A DNA stretch of 7,214 bases, from NCBI GenBank assembly GCA_948759685.1, contig CAQBGY010000156.1, positions 1-7,214 on the forward strand, given 5' to 3'. The translations under genes and the position numbers were made by a program. This stretch comes from an uncultured Eubacterium sp. GTDB lineage: Bacteria > Bacillota_A > Clostridia > Lachnospirales > Lachnospiraceae. The notes below the pieces were generated by a model. That model searched no databases. It was not told where the DNA came from and worked only from the letters and a program-made list of their open reading frames with translations. Every line of letters begins with the position of its first letter. Positions within the stretch are counted from its first letter, which is position 1. Of the stretch, positions 1-5,367 are shown one piece after another.

Positions 1-555
1 ATAAATCCATACGAAAGGGTTATTTTTTTATTGAGAACTTTCAACTCATAAGTATCTAAATATATCGTTCTATTATCCTTAAAGAAGGATATTCTTATGG
101 TGTCTTCCATATTATTTTTATATACGATGTTCATACCATCACTTTTGATCTCTTCACATTCCAACTTATATCCTTCCGGCACAAATCCGACTTCTATAAT
201 TTCTTTATCACCGTCAGATGAATTAAAATCATACTGAATAAATCTTTCGTAAATTTGAATAACAACATTTTTGCAGGATGCTCGAACCTCATCAAACTGC
301 AGCAAAATAGTGAACATAATACCTGCAGCAACAAGTAACAAGGAGGCAACTCTGCCTGCATATTTTATGAATTTTGTCACTTTTATTTTTTTGATAATGC
401 CTGATAACTTTGTGCATTTTCATTTCATATTGCCTAGGAAGTTTCATCTTATTAATCTCCTCTACGGATGGATAATCCTTCACTAGATTATAGGAATTTT
501 CAAGAACAGCTGCCTTTAACATAGCTTCCCATATATCATTAAAATTATCTTTCAT
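1..555 (-). pseudogene. Anti-sigma-factor-like DUF4367 membrane protein, frameshifted and cut by the window edge
   Basis: The ATG at 553-555 lies inside the end of the sigma gene (11-base overlap), with AGGAG (565-569) nine bases upstream. The first frame encodes about 56 sensible residues starting MKDNFNDIWEAMLKAA. After the T7 run at 386-392 (A7 on the coding strand) that frame turns into cysteine-rich nonsense and stops near 292. The next frame continues coherently: basic KVTKFIKYAGR, a hydrophobic segment (VASLLLVAAGIMFTILL), then an outer region with GFVPEGYKLECEE and MNIVYKNNMEDTIRISF, which fits DUF4367. Removing one A restores one frame of about 184 residues that leaves the window at base 1. 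Position after a sigma factor plus one membrane span suggests an anti-sigma factor holding the sigma at the membrane; that role is inferred. The shift may be a real mutation, a slippery site corrected by transcriptional slippage, or a sequencing error. Confidence 0.8.
386..392 (-). other. A7 homopolymer at the frameshift point
   Basis: Seven consecutive A on the coding strand. Six A would join the two halves of the DUF4367 reading frame as HYQKIKVTKFIKYAG; eight would create a stop. The shift needed to move from the first to the second frame is +1 (one base skipped). Confidence 0.7.
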
Positions 556-1087
556 ACCCCTGTTCTCCTAATCGTTTACGCAACATTATCTTAGCTCTGT
601 AAAGTCTCATCTGTACTGTCTTTTTCTTTATCTTTAAAAATGTTGCAATCTCATCATCTGTAAATTCATTCACATATTTTAATTCTAGGACAGCTTTGTA
701 TATATCATCCAATTGATTAATTTCACTTGCCAGCCACGCAATTTGTTCCTTGTTTATAACATAATCCTCTATATCCTCTTCATCGTTTTTTACCATGGAT
801 ATATTTTCGAACAAATCCTCTCGACTCCTTCTATCTTGTCTAAGAAAACTCACACAATAATTCCGGGTTACTGTTATCACATAATTTTGGGTTTTTTTTA
901 AATCATTCATATCAATTTTCTCCAAATGATCAGCCAATTTTATGTATATATCCTGGGACAAATCTTCAATCGTATATTCATCTATCGGAAAACGCTTTAA
1001 TGTATAATAAATTGTCTTGCCATAAGTCTCATACAATGCAACGAACTTATTTTTTTCTTCCTCAGTATCAAATACCAAAAGTAACAT
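545..1087 (-). CDS. Sigma-70 family (ECF-like) RNA polymerase sigma factor
   Basis: A 180-residue protein with the two-domain layout of short sigma factors. Residues about 14-86 resemble region 2: YTIEDLSQDIYIKLADHL corresponds to the core-binding part, and QNYVITVTRNYCVSFLRQDR to the -10 recognition helix. An acidic linker (about 93-110) follows. Residues about 117-174 resemble region 4, with the helix-turn-helix FTDDEIATFLKIKKKTVQMR and then RAKIMLRKRL, for -35 recognition. The ATG at 1085-1087 directly follows the TAA of the XRE gene, and GGGGAG (1094-1099) lies six bases upstream, so the start is well supported and translation is probably coupled. It should bind RNA polymerase core in the cytoplasm and redirect it to a small set of promoters. 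The next gene is the likely anti-sigma partner. Targets cannot be told from this window. Confidence 0.9.
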   Translation of the reverse strand: MLLLVFDTEEEKNKFVALYETYGKTIYYTLKRFPIDEYTIEDLSQDIYIKLADHLEKIDMNDLKKTQNYVITVTRNYCVSFLRQDRRSREDLFENISMVKNDEEDIEDYVINKEQIAWLASEINQLDDIYKAVLELKYVNEFTDDEIATFLKIKKKTVQMRLYRAKIMLRKRLGEQGYER

Positions 1088-1438
1088 TTACTTCTCCCCT
1101 TGTCCTTCGTAATATTTTAGTTCAATCGTAATCGCTTCATCCATAATATCCAAAATTCTTTGCCGTTCCTTAGCAGGCAAAATATCTAGACGGTTTATCA
1201 TATGTTTTAACTTTTCAGATGTATAGTTTACTATCTCATTACCTAACAGAACATCTGCAGGCACATTCAGTGCATTGACAAGCTTTATAAATGTTTTCAA
1301 ACTCGGTGATTTCTGTCCGTGTTCGATATAAGAAATGAAAATTGTGCTGCAATCAACTTTTTCCGCCAAATCCTCTTGACTATATCCTGCCAGTTCCCTG
1401 TATTTTTGTAATTGTATTCCAAATAATCCTTTATCCAC
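1088..1438 (-). CDS. XRE-family helix-turn-helix transcriptional regulator
   Basis: A 116-residue protein with an N-terminal Cro/CI-type DNA-binding domain (residues about 6-66). The helix-turn-helix is around SQEDLAEKVDCSTIFISYIEH, followed by the typical GQKSPSLKTFIKLVNALNVP and ADVLLG. The C-terminal part (about 70-116) is a short helical tail (LPAKERQRILDIMDEAI) that could dimerise. The start is GTG at 1436-1438, chosen because AGGAG (1447-1451) sits eight bases upstream and no in-frame ATG gives the full HTH domain. It is first in the operon with the sigma factor and DUF4367 gene. A repressor role on its own promoter is inferred from the inverted repeat over the predicted start point. 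Confidence 0.9.
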   Translation of the reverse strand: MDKGLFGIQLQKYRELAGYSQEDLAEKVDCSTIFISYIEHGQKSPSLKTFIKLVNALNVPADVLLGNEIVNYTSEKLKHMINRLDILPAKERQRILDIMDEAITIELKYYEGQGEK

Positions 1439-1446
1439 TTTTCCAA

Positions 1447-1451
1447 CTCCT
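1447..1451 (-). promoter_or_regulatory. Ribosome binding site deciding the GTG start of the XRE gene
   Basis: AGGAG on the minus strand, eight bases before the GTG at 1436-1438. It supports use of GTG as the initiation codon. Confidence 0.75.
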
Positions 1452-1465
1452 ATGCAGTTTTAGAC

Positions 1466-1484
1466 ATATAACCAATAGTTATAT
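1466..1484. promoter_or_regulatory. Inverted repeat, candidate operator for the XRE regulator
   Basis: ATATAAC, five bases (CAATA), then GTTATAT: perfect 7-bp arms. It overlaps the predicted start point of the minus-strand operon, the classic place for an autoregulatory operator. The right part, ATAGTTATA (1475-1483), recurs at 1545-1553 within the promoter of the divergent lysin gene. Binding by the neighbouring XRE protein is inference. Confidence 0.5.
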
Positions 1485-1487
1485 AAA

Positions 1488-1516
1488 AGTATACTTAGAT
1501 CATTATTTTTAGTGAA
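1488..1516 (-). promoter_or_regulatory. Candidate promoter of the XRE-sigma-DUF4367 operon
   Basis: On the minus strand, TTCACT (1511-1516) and TATACT (1488-1493) are separated by exactly 17 bases, matching the vegetative -35/-10 pattern at 4/6 and 5/6 positions. Transcription would start near 1481, about 43 bases before the GTG start. Confidence 0.55.
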
Positions 1517-1541
1517 ATATCTATTAGTAATATATGTATTA

Positions 1542-1570
1542 TTGATAGTTATACAGACTTTATATATAAA
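1542..1570 (+). promoter_or_regulatory. Candidate promoter of the lysin gene
   Basis: TTGATA (1542-1547) and TATAAA (1565-1570) are separated by 17 bases and each match the vegetative consensus at 5/6. Transcription would start near 1577, giving a leader of about 95 bases. The repeated ATAGTTATA (1545-1553) overlaps the -35 box, so the regulator that binds the 1466-1484 palindrome could also act here. Confidence 0.55.
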
Positions 1571-1630
1571 ATTTTTCAGAATTGAGATATTTTTGTTTAC
1601 ATTTGTATTTTTTATTTCTTTTTACATATC

Positions 1631-1644
1631 GAATTTGCAAATTC
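1631..1644. repeat. Perfect 14-bp palindrome in the lysin leader
   Basis: GAATTTGCAAATTC is its own reverse complement. It lies between the predicted transcription start (about 1577) and the ribosome binding site (1660-1664). It could be a roadblock operator; as an RNA hairpin it would be weak because it has no natural loop. Its role is unknown. Confidence 0.4.
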
Positions 1645-1659
1645 AATCATAAAAAGAAA

Positions 1660-1664
1660 AGAGG
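1660..1664 (+). promoter_or_regulatory. Ribosome binding site deciding the ATG start of the lysin
   Basis: AGAGG lies seven bases before the ATG at 1672. The frame stays open back to a TTG at 1582, but that codon has no ribosome binding site and sits only about five bases after the predicted transcription start, so the ATG is preferred. Confidence 0.75.
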
Positions 1665-1671
1665 AAAAATT

Positions 1672-3891
1672 ATGTTATTAGTTGAAGGTAACACAGGTTC
1701 TCAAGTCAAATACTTACAATATGGTCTACGTATACTATGTTTTAATCCCAAACGATTAGACGGCGTTTTTGATTCCAACACTACTTCCGCTGTAAAAAGA
1801 TATCAGACATCCAGGAATCTAAGTTCTGATGGTAAGGTCGGTGATGGAACATGGAGCAAATTAAAGTCTGATATCAGTCCAATTCAAACAGCCTTAAAAG
1901 AAAAAGGTTATTATACTGGCTCAGTAGATGGCGTCGCCGGGAATGAAACTTATAATGCATTACTTAAATTCCAATCAGATAATGGACTTACTGCAGATGG
2001 AATGGCAGGTAAAGGAACGCTGGATAAACTTTATGCTTCAACTTCCAGCAAACCGCTTCTGCAGCTTGGTAGCACTGGTACATATGTAGTTGAGCTTCAA
2101 ACAAAACTTATTAACCTAGGATACTCTTGCGGTGATGGTGGTGCAGATGGCATTTTCGGAGATGATACTTATCGTGCAGTAAGAATGTTTCAACAGAACA
2201 ATGGCTTAAGCGTTGACGGAAAAGTTGGAAATAATACATGGGCAAAATTAGAAACTGCAACACCAACCACACCAACTACTACTCCATTATTAGTATTAGG
2301 AAGTTCTGGAGAAGCTGTTATCCGGCTTCAGAAACGTCTTTTAGAACTAGAATATGACTGTGGTGTCTCTGGTGCAGATGGCAAATTTGGTACGGCTACA
2401 AAAAATGCTGTTATTGCTTTTCAAAAGAATAATGGTCTTCGTGTTGATGGAAAAGTTGGCGATGATACTTGGAACAAGCTTAATTCAGCAAATCCAGTAA
2501 AGGGATCTGGTAGTAATAGCGATTTGCTAAGAGAAGGATCTACTGGTTCTGCCGTTATTACTTTACAAAAACGACTTATCTCTCTTGGTTATAATTGTGG
2601 TGCTTCTGGTGCTGACGGGAATTATGGAAGAAGCACAAAATTGGCGGTAATAAAATTTCAAAGAATAAATAATTTATCTCCTGATGGTATAGCTGGGAAA
2701 AATACTTTGGAAAAACTTTATTCAAGTAATGCAAAAGAAAATGATGGATCTGCTGATGCTCCAATATTTCCTTCTATTCCTGTTACTGGAAATTTACTTG
2801 AATTTACAATTGAGGTAATTAGTGCACAGGAAGGTTCATACAGTGACATGAACAAAACAGATGTTCTTTCTATTGGATTACTTCAGTGGCGTGCTTCAAG
2901 AGCTTATGAACTTCTATTAAACATCAGAAATCTTAATCCTAAAAGTTTTGATGCTATTATGGCAGGAACTACTATTGGAAATTACATTATTGCTCAGAAT
3001 TCTTCTCCTTTCGACACTTTAAGACCTACTTCTCTCGATTCTGATGAAGTAGATAAGCTTAAACAGCTTCTGGATACAGAAGAATCTCATCAAGCACAAG
3101 ATAATTTAAAGCGTACTGATGTGAATGAATACATTGAATATGGTAAAAGATTAGGCATTTCTGACGAAAAGGTATTAATATACTTCAGTGACTGTTACAA
3201 TCAATCACCAAGTGGAATTTCCAGAATCGGTAAGCAGATAACTAATCAATGGAGTAATGTATCTCTTGATGATATACATAACTATGCATTGCAGGATGTT
3301 TATATACAAAATGGCGAAAAGAAAGGATTAGGGGCATTTCCTACCAGACGTAATACTGTTTATGATAAAGTATCCAAATACTCCAATGAAGCTGACTCAT
3401 CTTTATCAACATTTGTAGAAAATATGGTATTATATGCTCTAGCTGAAGAAAATGCAGACCGCTTTGAAGGGCTCGCTGCAGAAGATCGCGGAAAAGAAAA
3501 TTACAATAAATATAACAAATGGTTTCCTAGCGATCAAGGTAATGCATGGTGTGCTTGCTTTATTTCTTGGTGCGCAAATAAGGCTGGTATATTAAATGTT
3601 TCTGGTCAGCTTGGCATTGTTCCCAAAAGTGTACGTGTTGCTGATTATTTATCTTTTTATCAAGAACAAAATCGTTTTGGAGATAAGAATGAATATCAGC
3701 CCAAAAGAGGTGACATTTTTATCAGAAAATCAAATGGCGCATCTCACGTTGGAATTGTTACAGGTTATGATCCACAGACACATATGTATACAACTATTGA
3801 AGGTAACACAGAAGATGACACAGTTAAACAAAAAACTCGTTCAATAAATGATTCTGGTTTAACAGGTTTTGGTATTAATACTCCTGCATAA
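1672..3891 (+). CDS. Modular peptidoglycan hydrolase (endolysin-like): five PG-binding repeats, lysozyme-like domain, CHAP domain
   Basis: A 739-residue protein. Five PG_binding_1 repeats occupy about residues 2-64, 67-123, 127-193, 203-271 and 283-350; they share D-G-x-x-G and AVxxFQxxNGLxxDGxxGxxTW patterns. A linker (about 353-374) leads to a probable lysozyme-superfamily domain (375-572) with E387 in SAQEGSY, then SIGLLQW (400-406) and YFSDCYNQSPSG (504-515). E387 as catalytic acid is inferred by analogy. The C-terminal CHAP domain (about 580-739) has nucleophile C627 in NAWCACF, H692 in SHVGIV, and E710/N712 in IEGNT, so the cysteine amidase/endopeptidase site looks intact. The enzyme should bind peptidoglycan and cut both glycan and peptide bonds. 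There is no signal peptide, as in phage endolysins, yet no phage genes are visible. It stands alone, divergent from the XRE operon, and may be its target. It could be a prophage remnant, a lysis gene of another particle, or a self-released lysin. Confidence 0.9.
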   Translation: MLLVEGNTGSQVKYLQYGLRILCFNPKRLDGVFDSNTTSAVKRYQTSRNLSSDGKVGDGTWSKLKSDISPIQTALKEKGYYTGSVDGVAGNETYNALLKFQSDNGLTADGMAGKGTLDKLYASTSSKPLLQLGSTGTYVVELQTKLINLGYSCGDGGADGIFGDDTYRAVRMFQQNNGLSVDGKVGNNTWAKLETATPTTPTTTPLLVLGSSGEAVIRLQKRLLELEYDCGVSGADGKFGTATKNAVIAFQKNNGLRVDGKVGDDTWNKLNSANPVKGSGSNSDLLREGSTGSAVITLQKRLISLGYNCGASGADGNYGRSTKLAVIKFQRINNLSPDGIAGKNTLEKLYSSNAKENDGSADAPIFPSIPVTGNLLEFTIEVISAQEGSYSDMNKTDVLSIGLLQWRASRAYELLLNIRNLNPKSFDAIMAGTTIGNYIIAQNSSPFDTLRPTSLDSDEVDKLKQLLDTEESHQAQDNLKRTDVNEYIEYGKRLGISDEKVLIYFSDCYNQSPSGISRIGKQITNQWSNVSLDDIHNYALQDVYIQNGEKKGLGAFPTRRNTVYDKVSKYSNEADSSLSTFVENMVLYALAEENADRFEGLAAEDRGKENYNKYNKWFPSDQGNAWCACFISWCANKAGILNVSGQLGIVPKSVRVADYLSFYQEQNRFGDKNEYQPKRGDIFIRKSNGASHVGIVTGYDPQTHMYTTIEGNTEDDTVKQKTRSINDSGLTGFGINTPA

Positions 3892-3950
3892 ACTTTTAAT
3901 AACTGAAAATATATAATGAACCTAACAGTTTAGATCATTATCATTTGATA

Positions 3951-4003
3951 AACCTCCAAACACTTCTGTGGCAAAACACACTGTTTGGAGGTTATATCTT
4001 TTT
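3951..4003 (+). terminator. Rho-independent terminator of the lysin gene
   Basis: A perfect 12-bp stem pairs AACCTCCAAACA (3951-3962) with TGTTTGGAGGTT (3982-3993). A small inner TGTG/CACA pairing sits in the loop, and a T5 run follows at 3999-4003. It begins 60 bases after the lysin stop. On the minus strand no T run follows, so it appears directional. Confidence 0.7.
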
Positions 4004-4011
4004 ATATATCC

Positions 4012-4175
4012 TAGTACAGCATTGCCTAAATAACAGTGAAAAACAGTGCCTGATATTTGTGACAGGACAAGGCGGAGGAAGGAGGCAATGCGGTGGCATT
4101 GTTGACTGACGACAACGCAGGACTGGTGCAAATAGCAGCTGCTGTATTCATTGTTATTTGCGCAATGCTGTACTA
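4012..4175. mobile_element. 164-bp MITE-like element with 24-bp terminal inverted repeats
   Basis: The ends at 4012-4035 and 4152-4175 are inverted repeats of 24 bp with two mismatches; the outer 14 bp (TAGTACAGCATTGC) are identical. The interior continues to pair imperfectly (ACAG, CTG and ATTTG blocks against the opposite arm) down to a central hairpin CAATGC-GGTG-GCATTG (4086-4101). The centre of that hairpin (4093.5) is exactly the centre of the whole element, so it can fold as one long hairpin. Both ends carry TA, which fits a TA target duplication of the IS630/Tc1-mariner kind. It encodes no transposase and would have to be moved by one elsewhere. It also resembles a structured intergenic RNA repeat; copy number in the genome would decide. 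Confidence 0.55.
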
Positions 4176-4213
4176 TATACTTCCTCAAAATTCTTTCTCG
4201 ACTTTGCCATCAT
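4154..4213 (-). CDS. Possible 19-residue small ORF ending inside the MITE-like element
   Basis: ATG ATG at 4208-4213 follows AGAGG (4219-4223) with five to eight bases of spacing, just after the stop of the lipoprotein gene. It encodes MMAKSRKNFEEVYSTALRK and stops at 4154-4156. The last seven residues are encoded by the terminal repeat of the 164-bp element. The frame is also open leftward into the lipoprotein end without a stop. It could be a real small protein, the start of a gene cut by the insertion, or chance. I do not recognise the sequence. Confidence 0.3.
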   Translation of the reverse strand: MMAKSRKNFEEVYSTALRK

Positions 4214-4226
4214 CACATCCTCTATT

Positions 4227-5273
4227 TCATTTCCTATAATTGTCAATCTCGGCTAAAAGTTTTAGATTTTCTCTCTCGTATTCATTAAATATACTACCAT
4301 CAAATTCTTCTGCACTAATCAATGGTATATACCAAAGTTGTCCTTTAAAATAATTATTTAAATTTTCATCCTTAAAAATATATCCATGTCGTGCGTAAAT
4401 TTCATTTTTAGCAAGATATATGATCAGCGGTGGCACATCTTGAAAATCTTCCTTAGAATAATACTTTGTATCTGTTGCGTATAATGAATTTATATATAGG
4501 TCTGAATCTGTTACTTCTCTGACACCCTCCATATAGTGTAATACATCTTCATAATATTCACAATTTTCAAAATACTTAATTCTTTTACTAAATTCCTCTA
4601 ATATCTGTTCCTCTGTCCAATTCGGCTTATATTGTTCTAATTCCGCTGTTTGCGACTCAAAAACAGAAAAATTTGATCCATTTTCTAAAATTTCCTTGCT
4701 TTGCGCACGAGTCAAAATATATGTCCTATCAATCCCAAAACCAATCACATTTGTTTCACTCAATTTATAATCCTTTACCTCAATCACAATTTCTTCCTGT
4801 TCAAACTGAATAAATAAGGTTCCGCTATCTCCCCAACCATCATCTGAAAATGAGTATTGACACTTTCCATTTTCAATTACACATAAAATATTCTCTACCT
4901 CAGCGACACGTTCTGTCATTCCCTGTTGTGCGTATAGATACCCATGTAATTCATTATTATTTATAATTTCTATATATAACTCTACTCCACCGTTTTGAAG
5001 AAGTTCCTCGTGAGAAATACCTCCTTCTGTCCAAAATCCAGAATAATCCTGATAATTTTTTATTTCGTTATCATATGGTTTTTCCATTTGATTTACAACT
5101 GTATTTTCATTATGAATTAGAGTTTCTTCATTTTGAATTTCGCTGCCTTCCTCAATATCATGCGGTTTTTCCTCCTTTATTGCTTCATAGTCTATTTTCA
5201 GTTCTTTGTCATATATAGAACATCCACACAAAATAAATAATAATAATATCACTACAATATATTTCTTTTTCAT
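4227..5273 (-). CDS. Lipoprotein with C-terminal YARHG domain
   Basis: A 348-residue protein with a type II signal peptide: MKKKY, a hydrophobic stretch, and a lipobox LCGC with C18 as the probable lipidated cysteine. An acidic, asparagine-rich linker (about 25-72) follows. Residues about 76-190 look beta-rich (YSGFWTEGG, GTLFIQF, FGIDRTYILTR), resembling the small barrel region often found ahead of YARHG domains. The C-terminal YARHG domain (about 283-345) shows IYARHGYIFKD (292-302) and WYIP (314-317). It should sit on the outer face of the membrane. YARHG is an extracellular domain of unclear function in bacterial envelope proteins; no enzymatic role is claimed. Translation starts at the ATG at 5271-5273 with only a weak AAGGTGCAGG upstream. 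It follows the M56 peptidase gene by 94 bases but has its own likely promoter. It may be a ligand or partner of that sensor, which is inference only. Confidence 0.85.
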   Translation of the reverse strand: MKKKYIVVILLLFILCGCSIYDKELKIDYEAIKEEKPHDIEEGSEIQNEETLIHNENTVVNQMEKPYDNEIKNYQDYSGFWTEGGISHEELLQNGGVELYIEIINNNELHGYLYAQQGMTERVAEVENILCVIENGKCQYSFSDDGWGDSGTLFIQFEQEEIVIEVKDYKLSETNVIGFGIDRTYILTRAQSKEILENGSNFSVFESQTAELEQYKPNWTEEQILEEFSKRIKYFENCEYYEDVLHYMEGVREVTDSDLYINSLYATDTKYYSKEDFQDVPPLIIYLAKNEIYARHGYIFKDENLNNYFKGQLWYIPLISAEEFDGSIFNEYERENLKLLAEIDNYRK

Positions 5274-5301
5274 AATACCTGCACCTTGCCAAAATAAGCA
5301 A

Positions 5302-5329
5302 ATTATAAAGGACTTTTACAGTAAATCAA
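5302..5329 (-). promoter_or_regulatory. Candidate promoter of the YARHG lipoprotein gene
   Basis: On the minus strand TTGATT (5324-5329) and a perfect TATAAT (5302-5307) are 16 bases apart. Transcription would start near 5295, giving a leader of about 22 bases. The 11-bp palindrome TTTACAGTAAA (5315-5325) lies in the spacer and overlaps the -35 edge, a possible repressor site. Confidence 0.55.
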
Positions 5330-5347
5330 AAAATGCTTTGTAAAGCA
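5328..5347 (-). terminator. Weak terminator after the M56-RCC1 gene
   Basis: On the minus strand the palindrome TGCTTTACAAAGCA (5334-5347) forms a 5-bp stem with a 4-base loop and is followed directly by six T (5328-5333). It begins about 20 bases after the stop. The stem is short, so read-through into the lipoprotein gene is likely. The T run overlaps the -35 box of the next promoter. Confidence 0.45.
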
Positions 5348-5367
5348 ATAAAATTACCGAATAATTT

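Noticed and set aside
292..385. Continuation of the first DUF4367 frame as a cysteine-rich tail
   Set aside because: The residues look random, while the next frame encodes a membrane helix and a recognisable DUF4367 region over the same bases.
1582..1671. N-terminal extension of the lysin from TTG with a hydrophobic stretch that mimics a signal peptide
   Set aside because: No ribosome binding site precedes the TTG, it nearly coincides with the predicted transcription start, and the F/L-rich translation is what T-rich leader DNA gives. The ATG at 1672 has AGAGG at good spacing.
2576..2764. Minus-strand frame inside the lysin, and similar frames at 271-486, 713-901, 3596-3847, 5643-5936 and 6505-6687
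   Set aside because: They are opposite-strand or out-of-frame shadows of well-supported genes, without ribosome binding sites or recognisable content.
4012..4175. Element as the terminator of the lipoprotein gene
   Set aside because: The hairpin is long but no T run follows it on either strand; it might slow polymerase, but it is not a standard terminator.
3922..4188. 88-codon open frame on the minus strand
   Set aside because: TTG start without ribosome binding site; it runs through the inverted-repeat element and the terminator hairpin, so its length is incidental.
4233..4250. Perfect TTGACA on the minus strand near the lipoprotein stop
   Set aside because: No acceptable -10 box lies 16-18 bases downstream.
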